A stretch of 64,000 nt of DNA, taken from the NCBI GenBank assembly GCA_013398295.1, contig VZSF01007706.1:248001-312000 (forward strand). The letters are read 5' to 3'. A program made the translations under genes and the position numbers. Source of the stretch: Chionis minor. Lineage: Eukaryota; Chordata; Aves; Charadriiformes; Chionididae. The notes beneath the pieces are model-generated. The model was given only the letters and a program-made list of their open reading frames with translations, was not told the DNA's origin and searched no databases. Shown in pieces: positions 14,042-26,771 of the stretch. Each line of letters begins with the position of its first letter. Position 1 is the stretch's first letter.

Positions 14042-14924
14042 ACGGATCAGCAAAGGGTCTGAGCTGAGACACACAAACAAGACATTTTTTGGTCAACTAG
14101 GTGATTGAAATTAAATCTGATTTCCCTTATAAGTGAAGGTGTTACTTTATATGTTCCAACATTTAATTGAAATGGGAATTCTAAATGTTTGGATGTTTCT
14201 GCAAGCTAGGGGTTAAATTACTCTCTCCACTGTTTGAACTGTAACCAAAAAGCATTTTATGAGTGCAATAGTGCACTTCAATAAATGGAGCTCACAATGG
14301 ATACTCGCTTTTCTCTGGGGAATGAAGAAAACTTGTATTCTCTTTCTGCCTCACAACGCATTGGCAGTCTAAGGTATCCTTTGTAGTCACATAGCTTGTT
14401 GTGTATTACTGGATATATTTCACTTATATAGATGCAGGAAGCAGTTAAATAGAGCCCTTCACCTAAGGTATGACTATTTTAATCTCTTGAACTGTTACCT
14501 TATTCATGCAGAAACAAGTTATACTACTTCTTAACTCCATCCGAGTTTCCATTTCAATTTTGGGAAAAAATGGTGATGTAATCCTAGAAAAGGACCATAA
14601 AGTTACACCCCATATATTTAAATTCTCATATTGATACTACAATAACAATTCTATTACCATAATAATAGGTATGTGAATATAAATAAATGCTTCACTTCAT
14701 TTGTGTCAGCATTTGCAGAAAATAATATGACAGAGAGTAGGACTCCAGGGATTCATTTGACATTACTGAACAACGTCTTAGCCTGGGATATGCCTTTAGC
14801 TGCCCTGCTACAGACAGATTACACAAAAGAACATCTACTGCTGGCTTCTGAAGGAAAGTCTCAGAAATTGATCTGTGCAACACAAAGAATTAGCTAATGG
14901 AAATGTAAATACTGTCACCTTTAT

Positions 14925-14960
14925 AAAAAAAAAAAAAGCCACCAAAACCACAACTCACAA
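14925..14960 (+). repeat. A13 run with A/C-rich tail
   Basis: Thirteen A are followed by an A/C-rich segment (GCCACCAAAACCACAACTC). It belongs to the same compositional class as the tract at 6841. Confidence 0.75.
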
Positions 14961-15764
14961 TGAGGAAATCCTAATAGTTTAGCACCCCGATAAATACTTT
15001 CTTAAGAATGCTTCTCTGAAAGGGCCCATGTGAAGGCTCTTTCTGCATGCTCCTCAAGCCCCTGGAGCAACAGTTGAGATTTCCGTTATAAAATTTAGAT
15101 TAAAATTTTATCATTCCATTTCAAAAGCAATGAAACACAAGAGAGGTTTTAAGCTTCAGAGAGAGGACATAAAATTTAATAATAATGAAATGTACCCTAA
15201 AATACAAGAGTTTAGTATTGAGCGCCACATTATTAGATACAACTCGCAGAACTCATTTCTGAAAGCTTAATAGCAACCTGCGTGTGGTAAGACAACAAAA
15301 CTAATTTTAAACAACTATTTTTAATGGAAGTGCAGCTCATATTATAGAGGGACTCAGTTTAAAAATTCAAGTAATCTGGGGTATTATGCTATAATAGGAC
15401 TTCCAGCATTCCAGTCGGGGAATATCCTACACTGACACGAGGAATGATGCTTCGGAAAAGAGCTTGTTACCACTTTAAACTAGAGAAGAAGGTGGGGCGG
15501 GGAGGACAAAATAAAGCATCTCACTGGGGCTCCTTTAAGGATAGTCTCCTGCTGGTTCTGTGCATATTGGATAGTACCTCATACCATGAGAAAAGTCAGG
15601 AAGGTCAGAGTCGTTATACATAGCAGAAGGCCACTAAAGTAAAGATTTAGAAGGGCATTAAAGATCATTTAAACAATAGTCTTTAGTTTATTCAGCAAAA
15701 TAAGGGGCAGTGTTATTTCCACATGTAATCACTCAGAGAAAAATTTAGCCCTGCAGTTCGCAAG

Positions 15765-15802
15765 TTATTTTATTTTATTTTTTTTAAATTGTTTTATTTT
15801 AA
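15765..15802. repeat. TTTTA-type repeat
   Basis: Short imperfect TTTTA repeat with an internal T8 run. Confidence 0.8.
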
Positions 15803-16107
15803 TGTGGCCAATTAACTGCTTCCTGTATTTTGTGATTCATGCACATCTGAATGTAGAAAACCCCCAACTTTCCAATTCTTACAATGTCACATAGAGAGGG
15901 GGAAAAAATGAATTTAAATTTCTGCAATATTAATAGCTTGGCACATATATTCGTTTAAAATGAACACGGAAAGAGACATCCCAAAAACCCCATGGATCAC
16001 ATGGCATGCCTGCAGACTTCTAGCTAGAACTACAACACAAAGGTGTTGCACAAACTTCCCCTGAGTGAATGAAGTTAATGTAGAATCACAGGAATTATTT
16101 TTTCAAC

Positions 16108-16121
16108 TTTTTTTTTTTTTT
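16108..16121. repeat. T14 homopolymer
   Basis: Fourteen T followed by AAACAACTT. No element body was recognised beside it. Confidence 0.85.
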
Positions 16122-16440
16122 AAACAACTTGATATGAAGATTTCATTTACATCCATAATGTTACAGTGGAGGTTTTATATTGTTCCACTGCTGATCTTTA
16201 ATAGATTTTTAGATGTGCATCAATTGAGGAAGAATTTGGAATGTAATAAAAAGCAGACAGAAAGTTATACGGCTGTATAAAATAGCAATATAGGATAGCC
16301 ATTTGCAAATATATTAGGCCTGACCTTAAACAGGTGGAAATCTACAAAGCTTCATTTTACACCAGCTGAGAATCTGACCTATTGAATCTAAGGTGACATT
16401 TCCCATCAATCTTTTATTTATTTCACATTCATTGCCAGTT

Positions 16441-16457
16441 TTATATATATATATATA
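16441..16457. repeat. TA microsatellite
   Basis: About eight TA units. Confidence 0.85.
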
Positions 16458-18050
16458 GTATGAACCAATGTGAACTACATCTATTAGCTGCTGTATTCGA
16501 GAGTCAGCGTGATGACATTAAAAATAAAAAGGATAAAGTTACGCTCTTTCTTCCCATTTTTTCCTCCTTCCTGCATAATTCACAATTCTCTTTCAGAACT
16601 TGGTAATTATTCTTCTTGGCACCATTCAGACTACCTTATCTCATTTCAGTAAACAACGCAATCTGAAAATTAAAGCGGAGAGCGCAGAAAGTAAGTCAGA
16701 GATTAAGGATAAATTGAAGGTGATCTATAAAGCAGTGAATAGAAATTTATTTGCATTGCAATGAAACCTCTTGTAATAGGTTGCTTCAGTCATTTCGTAG
16801 CCCATGATAGAAGCCTGACCTTCCCTACACATCGAAGCAGAGAAAGCAAAACCCACTGCAAGGCCAGTTCTCAGATGAGGTCCACCCTTTGCACAGGCGG
16901 TGGAAGACTTGGCTCCTTCCTGCAGCATTCCTACTCATTCAGTCAGGCTGGTACAGAGTTTGTACTCCCTCGGAAATGCAAGAGACAAGCAGGAAATGAC
17001 TGTTTAGTTTTTACTTTTATTTCCCAGAAGTATTGCAGATACAGCCTTTTATTTGGGGTAAATAATGACATGACTCTCTCATATGCAGAGAGATCTCATA
17101 TGTGGAATGCAGTCATGTGGAAAGAAAAGAGTAACAAGCAAAAAACCACAGAATGAGAAAATAAAAAGGGAACTGCTGATGGAGAATAGAATTAACACAG
17201 TAAGAGAAAAAACAGCCTTCTTTGGCAATAAGCACAACCGGTACCCATTTATTCTACAAGAAGTTCAACCTAAAATGATTGGGCAGCATGTGGTTTGCAG
17301 CGTTACAGTGCTGCATACTGGAAAGCTGAAGTCTCAGCTTGAAATGGAAAGCATTCTTACCAACTAACAAACTGGAGTAAGAGACCAGGCAGGTAATCCC
17401 TGCATTATACCACTGGAGACTATTACTACTTGCAGTTAATTTGACAGCACATCTACATTTCAGATGCACTGAAAGCTGCAGAATACTGTACTTTGCAAAC
17501 GTGGTGTACGTCGTAGAATGTGGTGGAGGGAAGTAGGACACTTTGGCAGCTGTGAAGGAAGCAGTTTGGATATAGTATTTGAGAGACAGTAACAAATAAT
17601 ACAAAGTAGCCAACTGATTGCTGATTATGCATTCTCATGTCTTGGCTACTCAGCAAAGCTGATCAGAGTATAAAACCAATCTCATTTTGCTATATAGCTC
17701 TTGGACTTCAAATATCTGTTAGAAATAAATCAACGCCACTTTTTGATGAAGTTTATCCTCCTGCCCTCCACAGCACGCAAAGTGTTTTTGGGATATAGGA
17801 AAATAAAGTACGAGTTCTTGCATCTTCCACATACCAGTCCCAATCTGTGAGCTCCAGCCACAACTTTTCAGATTGTTGAGATATTATAAACTTGTCATTC
17901 AAATTCGATCTATGCGTATCCTTGGTGAAGACTTTAATTTCAATAAAACCTCATGCTTCTTGTACAGGTATTTTTGCTGAAGCAGATTCCTATTCCTAAA
18001 AGTATTAATTCATTTAAGTTCACCCACTCTTGAAAATTCTGTTTTCTCTC

Positions 18051-18138
18051 TACAAAAAACCAAACAGCAACAAAATAACAACCAAACAAAAACTCCAACC
18101 AACCAACCGAACAAAAAAAAAAAGAAACTCAACACAAA
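18051..18138 (+). repeat. A/C-rich low-complexity tract
   Basis: Nearly 90 bases of A and C with AACCAACC and CAAACA steps and an internal run of eleven A. It closely resembles 6841-6932 in style but is not a copy of it: no aligned block longer than a few bases is shared. Confidence 0.85.
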
Positions 18139-18222
18139 TGTGTATCAGTGCCTACATCATGGCAAAAAAATTTCATAGGCATGGAATTTTCAGTTAAGGT
18201 TACAGAGCTTGAAACCCATCTT

Positions 18223-18298
18223 CTGCATTTCTTTGAGCACAAGAGTGGCTTTTCACTAACCTTAATGTTAAGTGTCTCTAACCAACAAAGAAATGCAG
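18223..18298. other. 13-bp inverted repeat / possible hairpin
   Basis: CTGCATTTCTTTG at 18223-18235 is matched by its exact reverse complement at 18286-18298, 50 bases apart. The spacer contains a smaller inverted pair, CTTAA and TTAAG separated by TG. The whole is about 76 bases, the size of a small-RNA precursor, but the segment between outer and inner stems does not pair well. It is an inverted repeat by sequence; any RNA function is a guess. Confidence 0.5.
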
Positions 18299-20789
18299 TT
18301 ACCTTCAGGTACGTGACTCACCACCTTTTACAGGTGGAGTTCACCTTATGGAGATAATCTTTGCTCCCGCCAGACTACTTGGTCAAGCTGTTAGAGCTTA
18401 TAGTGCAAGTCTAACTGAAGATGACTAATCCAGGATGGCAGAACCCTTCCCGCTATGGATACCTAGTTAACATTTTAGTATAATTAGAAACTGGCAGGAA
18501 ATAAAACTGTTCTCAGCACTTCTAGAAAGCTATTTCTGACATTCAGTCTGCAAGGGAGTCCACCAGAAAGCTGTTAAACCAGACTGTTTTCTCCTCCCTT
18601 CTCTGCATATCGAAGGCTTTTTGCTCATTCCCAGTCTTTTCCTCATTGTCACTCATCTGTGACTTCACTCTCCATCTGTATTGCCGTATGCTGAGTGATA
18701 AGGTCACATCAAAATCTTACCCATATATATTTTTTTTTTAAAAAGTGTTATGTAGCAGCTTATGCAAAAGAGCTAAGATTTAACAGCAGTATATTAAAAA
18801 AAAATCTCCTAACCCCACCCCCCAAATACAAACAGAACCACTTTAAGAGTACACAAGTATAAAACCAGTGTTCCATACAAATTCTGCTTGTTTCTAAGCC
18901 GTTGGTCCTCAAATGTGAAGACTTTGGATTGGGTTAGGGTGTTTTTGTCAAATCTGACAATTTTTTCTCTTTATTAAGTACTCCTGTACAAAGGCTGTAA
19001 GGTATTCTTTATAGGAGCCAAATCCAGACAGACAAAGCAACCTGCCAAGTGGCTAAAGTAAACTACTTCACAACAAAAGGGTTCTCTCTCTCTGTCTAGT
19101 GTTACTGTCTCACTTAGCCTGGCATCTTAAATTAGCCAGCAAAACAGGTGGCAAAATTTATGTTGCTACTAAGACCTCCAATGCCCTTAAAATTGCTGAG
19201 TCAATATCCTTTGCTCAGGATGCTACTTCTCATGGGTGATGAAGCAAAGAACACCTTAATCTGCACACGTCAAGAGAAGTAAAATTCATGTCAGCCCTTG
19301 CAAAACAAAACTACTGGTGCAGAAGGTCACTAAACACTTCTGGCCAAATGCTGAACCAAGGCCCTGATCCTGCAAACTTTTGCTTGACAACACAAAGTCA
19401 ATGGAGAGCATTCAGAATATAAGAAACCCAGTGAGGACAAGCCCTTGTTCGGGGCCTTTTGCATAAGCAGGGAGTATTAGCCTATAGATTTACTGTTGCT
19501 ATGGAATTTCAAAGTTGGGTTACATATTAAAATCTGTTAGTTATTCCTCTAACAATCTAAGAAGAATTGTGTGTGTATATATATGGTGGAACACCAGTTC
19601 AGCAAGGCATTTAAACTTGTGCTCTACAACTATTTCTGCTCAGCAAATTTCTTTGCCTCGGATTAAAACTTTAATCCTCTGGGTAATAACCAGCAATGGT
19701 GAAAGCCACCAGATACTGAAATGACAACCTCAGGGGGGACAGATTCGATGCCTATACAAACTAATGGTAATACTCCAAATTGTATTGGCCCGCATAGTCC
19801 ATCAACAGCTATATAATTGCAAAAGAAGAGGGGAGAAACAGAGTAAAAAACCGTATATACATAAAACCATAAAATAACTAGAATGTGTCAAACCAGTGTT
19901 TTCTCTGAGTATCCTCTCTGAGCACATCAGTCACTGAGGACAGCAAGGGACGAGAACAGTGCAGATACACAGAAGTGCCCAGCTCCTGGCAGTTGCTGGC
20001 TGAGGAGGTTGCCAAGTCTGAGGTCAAACCTGCATCTTTACTCTTTATTTTTGGTACAGATTTTTCTTTTCCTGAATTTATTTAGCTGATGTTTTAATCC
20101 GTTTTGGCCATCGCAGCATTTGCATTTGCCAATATGGTCTGCATAGTACAAGAAGCAATTCCTTTGCATTTCATAAATGTAGTACTTAAATATCAGATTC
20201 CAGGAACCAAAGCCGTATTTGTTTATTTTGGTGGTCCTTATAGGCAGAAAAACCATTTAGTTGCTGGCTCCCGATGCCTGAAGGCTGGTATGGATGGTGC
20301 AGCGAGAAGCTGGCATGTCAGCACAGGCAGGTCGAGGTGCTGCTCGGTGTGACCAGAGGCATCACGATGCCGTTCAGGCGTTTTGTAAAGCCTCGTATGA
20401 GAAGCGTGAAACATCTACACTTCAGATCTTTTCAAACGCTTTGTTCATCTACTTCTAACACAAATCTTGTCTATTCCCTAGCAGGTGGATCTAAAGGACA
20501 GTACGGTCAGTTTTTGTTAATCACCCTCCTGCTGCTTTCAGTGTAAAAGGAAGGCTGAAGCACTTTGCACTGATGTCGCCTCAGATCTATAAATGGAGGT
20601 AGTAAAGCAGGTGTCCCTGCGCCACTCTGTCTCCACAGCTGCAGACCAGGAAGCAAGAAAGCATTGATATTGACTACATTATTTTTGGTTTTCCCGATGG
20701 GAAACAACTTCTTCCAAAAAAAATACTTGGGTTTGCGTTTGTTATCACAAGCTATAGCCCTCCAGATAGATGAAACATTCTAGATATTT

Positions 20790-20803
20790 AAAAAAAAAAA
20801 AAA
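20790..20803 (+). repeat. A14 homopolymer
   Basis: Fourteen consecutive A within an AT-rich stretch. Confidence 0.85.
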
Positions 20804-21177
20804 GTAATGTTTCGTTCAATCTGTTTTGTCTCAGTATCCCTCGTGAGTTGCAGTCTAGCTGCAATAAGACAACATGAAATGATCATAAAATTGGAGAAGA
20901 GGAAAACACCCCCGCAAATTCCCTGTATAACATAAGTTCAGCATAAAGAAATGAAAAAAAGTACAGAAAATGAAAGACATTAAAACCACAAATGCAAATT
21001 TTAAATGAAGATGCCACTTTTAAGTCTTCATCTGCAGAGCCTGATAATCACCAAAAAGCTGCCTATTGGCTGCTCTACAGTGGATGTCTTTCCTAGTATT
21101 TCTATGTCAGGGTTTTCACTTGCTTGTTTTTTGTATGATTTCAAACATCAGGGCTGACTAACAGGAAACAACAACTT

Positions 21178-21198
21178 GGGGGGGGGGGCCGTGGGGGG
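21178..21198 (+). repeat. G11 and G6 runs
   Basis: Eleven G, then CCGT, then six G. There is enough guanine for an intramolecular quadruplex, although the long G11 run makes its register ambiguous. Surrounding sequence is AT-rich and gives no hint of a promoter. Confidence 0.75.
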
Positions 21199-21500
21199 CA
21201 AAATTGCATGGACAGAACAAGCCAACAAGTTGTGGAGTTTTGTAATTATAAAATGCCACATAACATTATTTCTGAAAAGTCTGCATTCGCCTAGTCAGGG
21301 CTAACCTGAATTTGGAAAGAAAAAAGCCTAAAAGCTGTTCTTGATGTTAATACTTACACGACATTGAAGTCTTAAATTACTCTGAAGCATGCTATTACGC
21401 TTAAGTTACCATTTAAAAATTTCAGAAGTGGTAAGCACAGATTTGTGACGAAGCCTTGTCGAGCAAGTCATAAACAAGCCTGAGACTAAACAAGACTAAG

Positions 21501-21516
21501 CAAGTCTTAAGACTTG
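21501..21516. repeat. 16-bp perfect palindrome
   Basis: CAAGTCTTAAGACTTG is its own reverse complement. About one such palindrome is expected by chance in 64 kb, so it is recorded as a structure only. Confidence 0.8.
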
Positions 21517-21519
21517 ATT

Positions 21520-24500
21520 CATAGAGGTTAGTTTCTTTAATTCAAACTTCTATACAACCTGTGATTTCACGGTAATCAGGCAGAACTCCATTTGAGATTT
21601 TCACTGAATTCTACCTTTTGTTCATTCAAGAAGTACCGTACTTGTACGTGACACAGGGCAGGTTTCAAAGGTGGTGGAAGGGGGTAGGATTCCTCTCCTC
21701 TCGCGGGGATTTTCAGAAGCAGTTGGTCCAAATTTGCTCCAAAATCCCTCTGTATGCAGGTTATCACCCTTTCATTTGCATAAGGAAATCTTTCCCTCAA
21801 ATCTCACAGTTGTCATGCACAGTAGCGACTCCGGGCTATACCTCTGATTACATTCTAAATTAATATTTGTCCTCGGCTTCCAATCAATAGGAAAGAGTGT
21901 TTTGTCAAAAGGCGCGCCGTTGGCAACACTTGAGCATATTCATGAGGGCTTAGCAGTGATTACGGTGCTCAGGCATAGGCAGCAGCAGAGCTTCTCTCAC
22001 CCGTGCTTTGTGCCCGCTGCACCTTGCATCTTTCCTGGAGATTTTCCATAGGCTCTGATAGCTCCCAGTAGGCCTCCCCACGGCAGACCTCCACACAGCT
22101 GGGAAGCTGACGTTGCTATGGAGCACCACCACCGTTACTGAATGAAGGTGCAAAACAGTGCATCACAGCTGACGTGCAGCTATGGAAGGCATTAAGCGTC
22201 TTTACTGAGCTGTCATTTACGGCCCTGTGGGAGATCAGAGGCAAGTCACGGGTCTGGGAAAATAATATAGTGCATTAGCAATAACTGTGACAGAAAGCTG
22301 AAGGGGTTACATGGAATTAGTTATACCACATATGGTTGTACTTGGCAAAGGATGACTGAACTAATATTGACTGTATTAAAGCATACGACTCTGCTCTGGA
22401 CTCTCGGAAACTTTAGCGTACTGCTAGAGTGACAATCTGACAAGGGGCTATTGCCTCTATTAAATATATATACACATATAATGTCTAATAAATGTATAAA
22501 ATAGAAATTTATGCATATATCTCTACTAACTTTATCTGTATATATGGGAGTTGATCCAAACTCTCATCAGACTTACATATGCCAGTCTTATTTGCTGGCC
22601 TATGAGTTACGACGGCATATCCCAACAGCACAGCTTATGCCTTATAAGCCTATATAAGTAGGCTAAGTAGTGCTCTTCATTATTTCATATTTCTGACACT
22701 CACTTCTACAACCTGGAAAGATTTCCATGCTGTCAGATACAATAAATTAGGCATCATTATAATCTGCCAAGTGTCCCTCATACTGTCAGCATCTTCAGTT
22801 CTTGGAATGACTCATTATAAAATACGCTTATTCATACATATTTTTAACAGCAGATTTATGAGAGTCAGGAAACAGACTGTTCTTTCTCCTGCAGATGTTT
22901 CAGAGGAACACTATTATCAACAGGCAGGTGGCCATACAATATCCATCAGTTGTTGTTTGGTATGTAAAAGTAAAGTCTGCTCTTGTATTAAAATACAATT
23001 TACAGACTTGGCGTTACTCCTTCCCGTTGAGCTCTCATATTCTTTTTATGTAAGTTTGCAAGTCTCTCACTTGCAAATGCTCCACTGGGATGCAAGTTAA
23101 TATTCATCACACGCACATGAAATCCTGACCTTCATATGACATGCTGTGAATTTACTGACTATAAATACCTTAAGGTCAGAGAAGAAGCAATTTTTGAGTT
23201 ACAATTACAGCTGTAGTACAGGTTACCCTGACTTAACATATTAGATGAGGAGTTGTATCAGGTATGAATTCAGCTGACTAGTGATAATCTGTTACAGTAG
23301 AAGACATCCACCTTGGTGTACATTGCTTCTGATGAAACCAAGGTACTGCCCATCTCCTGTTATTTCTGAGAGCAATGCTATCAGTATCAATTCACGAATG
23401 ATTACTACTGCAAATCACAATAGCGTACAACATTAGCTTATCCATTATGGATTTTACTGTATTTTAGTAACATTCAGATGTTTCTCCTGGACCTTTTCGA
23501 CTGCAACGCATGCAGTGGAAGTAAGAGTTTTTTCTCCCAAAGATCCCAAGATCTTGTCTTTTTTTAAAAAGACTTCTTGTTTACTTTCGTTATGGCTGGA
23601 TATTATTTTAGGTGGTTATTCCAGAGCGCACTTTTTGAAAATGAAAAGGAATTGTTTGCTACAGCTTTTGACAAGAATGAAGGAGTTGAGGGGCTTATTT
23701 TAAACCTCAGTAAAGTGGGGAGATTAGCTTTTACAAGAAATCACTTCCATTTTAAGGGTCAGCTAGATAAAGCTTTGCAGAGCTGGGGAAACATAGCCCA
23801 GTTCCATGTTTCTCAGCTATCAAATCACACAACGTGGAGCTAAATAATTTGTCCACTATGAAAACAGCAAGATAAATCAGAGTCATTTAAAGCTATGATG
23901 AGCTTAACTTGGTCTTCAGCTAAGTTACTGTAAGGACAAGCATATGCAGAGGTTTTAGAGGAAAAACATTGCTAAGTAAACAAACTCACACATATAAGTT
24001 ATGCTTAATCAGTGAAGCCTGGTCCAAAAGAAGACAGTGGCAGAATCACAGAATTGAAGGGTTTGCAAACAAATTCTTAGTTAAAAAGGAAAAATTTAAA
24101 ATAAAAATATAGTAGAGGAGAAATCATAAGGTATTGCAGATTTAACGGAGGATGAAGAAAGCAAGCTCTTCCCTCTCCAAACAAATACACAGTCCCTTTC
24201 AGTGTCCTTACTGGAGAGGAATAGGTGTTATTTCACACCTATAGCTGCCTGCACATTAGAAGATACTTTGATGCATCCTGGTCAAGCTTTCCTCCACTAT
24301 TTGTATTTTGTCCTTTGTCTGACTCCATCCTCCTCTATAAAAAGAACTGTTAATGAAACAATAACCAAAATAATAATTCCTGGAGTGCCGTGTTCCAAAT
24401 GATGTAGAGAACAACTTCATCAACTGTTACTGAAATCAGTTAACTTTGACTGTTTCAATGTGTAACAGAACAGCACTTCCTCATTAAAAATGCTTGATAC

Positions 24501-25015
24501 TACACATATCAAATTTCCTTTTAAAAAAAAGGACAGTTTGCATTAATATTAGCTGTGAAGGTGCTGTTGGTTTGACACCATGATATTAATTCACTTTTCT
24601 CCAGAGGAGTAAGTTGGTAGCATTAGGGTAGTAAATAGGAATACTATTTCCATTAAAATAATTTTTGATAATTCAGTAATTTCAGTACATGCTTTGAAGT
24701 CGGTATGTATTTGACTATGAATAATGAATATTTTATACACACTTTCAAAGGAATTTTTTATTTCATACCGGTCTGGCATGAAACAAAAAGAACACATTGT
24801 TTGAGAATTTTAAACGGGGTCTTTCTAAAATGTCTAGAGGAAGGAAGCAAAAGTTATACAGTCATGAACTTTGCTCCTAAAGCAACAGTCTTTCCATTAA
24901 TAAAATAGTTTAAGTCCACTGCTACTAGCAAATGTAGAATTTTGTCAAATTTTGTTTTTTTAATTGCGATATACCTTTATTTTAGGATTTTCACATGTAA
25001 CTCCAATACTGATGA
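21520..25015. other. Gene-free AT-rich stretch
   Basis: Unique sequence with a rare GGCGCGCC octamer at 21911-21918, a small hairpin-like AGCCTA/TAGGCT pair at 22647-22664, and a possible CR1 trace at 24041-24056. Frames up to 109 codons carry no recognisable domain. Confidence 0.5.
24041..24056. mobile_element. Possible CR1 3-prime-end trace
   Basis: AGAATCACAGAATT followed by GAAGGG resembles the reverse complement of the 3-prime end of avian CR1 retrotransposons, where AGAATCACAGAAT precedes a GGTTGGAAGGGACC-like block. Only about 14-20 bases match and the rest of the element cannot be followed, so chance similarity is quite possible. Confidence 0.22.
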
Positions 25016-25019
25016 AAAA

Positions 25020-25460
25020 ATGACAGATGCCCATTAGCATAACTGACTGCTTGAAAAATAACATTAATGCCTTATTACTTATAACATATTCATCCAAATG
25101 TTTCATTAACTTCGTAATGTAATATTAATGAGAAAGATAACTAAAATTTTCTGGACCCAGCAACTGCAAACTGCCAGCTAATCATTAAATCCCAGCTCTC
25201 CTTTCACTTAGTTTCATCTGCACAGGTTCCTCACAAATTCCCATTCACAGATCACAAAAGAACAATTTGGGTTACTTCAAGAATTAATTAGACATTTGTA
25301 TGAAAGCCACTAGAACAACTGCTCCTCCTGCGAGTTCATAAAGCCGTTTAATTTGCTCTTGTATTTTCATTCAGAGAAGCTGGCAACACCACAATAAAAC
25401 ACAGCATGCAGAGATAGCAAGCCAAATTTCTTACTTAATTGTTCACTTTCATTTACTATG
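25020..25460. promoter_or_regulatory. Candidate TAAT-rich regulatory element
   Basis: About 440 bases of unique, non-repetitive sequence with many homeodomain-type cores: CATTAATG, TAATATTAATG, GCTAATCATTAAATCC, GAATTAATTAG and TTACTTAATTG. It lacks any long open frame. This texture is typical of conserved non-coding elements near developmental genes, but AT-rich DNA gives TAAT cores readily and conservation is not visible here. Confidence 0.25.
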
Positions 25461-26730
25461 CTCATTTAAAAGATGCAAGCACTAACACCTTTTAACCTCA
25501 GCAGTGACACAGCTGGGGCACTCTTCATGCATAATACGGACTGACTTAGAATAATGCACCCCTTGTCAATCTGTAAGGAGTATTCAGGTTGAGATTTAAA
25601 GTCTGTACTTGCATTAGCAAAAGGATGAAAACCCCTCTCTCACACAGTTTAGCTTTTATTATGTCTATATCTTAGCAGCTACTTACCTGAAGAAAGGAAA
25701 AGGAACGCTGAACAGGAAGTATTGAAACGTGTATTAAATGCTGCAGAATAATAAGGTAGAATATTTACTGATTCCTTTTCTTTTTCTTAACATCTTAGCT
25801 GCTTCTCTGAGGAGTTAAATAGCCATTTCAATGACGCTTTTTCACCAAAGCTGTCTCGATAAAGCTGCTATAGAGCAGAAATAATAGACTCTTATACGGG
25901 ACACAGGACACGTCAGATTTCTGTATTCAGCAGAGGTATTCCACAAGAAAGTTGGCTTCGCGATGGAAATAATGTCACTAAAAAGTCAGAATGTGCCCTG
26001 TGGAGAGCTAATCGAGGGTGGAGATGAAGATAATCCTCCCTCTGAACAGCAGCCCCGGTTAACCAGAGCTAAACATCTGTTTCATACTGCCGCAGTACTT
26101 TTTCCTACTCTCCAGCTTTGGAGTTGGAAAGCACTGGTGCATCCTTTTCACCTTAGACATGAAAGCCCTTTTAAGATTTTCAAATTGACTGTCTGCAAAG
26201 GAAAACGTAGCCACTCAGGCTTACATGCAATGCGAAAACTGGCTCTCTAGCATACCAGCACTGATGTCCATCTGTCAGCATGGCACTTAGCCCACACACA
26301 AGGTGGAACGCCAGTTTCAAAAGGGCGTAGGTGCCAATTAAATACAAATTTAGAGCGATAGCCTGCAGAAGGCAGAAAATAGCGTATATTCTGCAAAGAG
26401 GCATTTCTGATGGTAAATACTGCCAAATGTTTTATTATAAGGGATCACTTATGTTTATGATAGCAGGCATGATGAGTGGGATCTAAATCCCATGAAAGTC
26501 AAAGTAGCCTTCCAAACACTGCAGAAAGTATACATATGTAATATGTGTCAAAGCCTGCTCTTACTAACTTGAATAGCAAGACTATTTAATTCATCAGGAG
26601 AAGAACTGAGGCCTTAGAGAACATGCCTTTTTCCAATCAATCTACATGACAGTGAAAATTCTCTGTGCCCAGAAAGTACTAATTACACGTGATTGACAAG
26701 ATAAAAAGAAAGACTGTAGTGCTTACCCTT

Positions 26731-26771
26731 AAAAAAACCCCAACCAACACTAAACACACCAAAAAAAAAAA
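26731..26771 (+). repeat. A/C-rich low-complexity tract
   Basis: A7 CCCC AACCAACAC, then an A/C stretch ending in A11. Same class as 6841 and 18051. Confidence 0.85.

Larger units (their letters stand above)
13480..18050. other. Gene-free AT-rich stretch
   Basis: Unique sequence with simple repeats at 14015-14041, 14925-14960, 15765-15802, 16108-16121 and 16441-16457. Frames of up to 131 codons on both strands between 16725 and 17656 have no recognisable domain and overlap each other antisense. No supported gene. Confidence 0.55.
18300..21500. other. Gene-free stretch with local CpG cluster
   Basis: Unique sequence with a CT repeat at about 19082-19095, an A14 run at 20790-20803 and a G-rich patch at 21178-21198. 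Around 20271-20440 there are about ten CpG in 170 bases, high for this window, within overlapping plus-strand frames of 82 and 90 codons that I do not recognise. Confidence 0.5.

Noticed and set aside
21501..21516. 16-bp palindrome as a transcription-factor or recombination site
   Set aside because: About one 16-bp palindrome is expected by chance in 64 kb and nothing around it supports a function.
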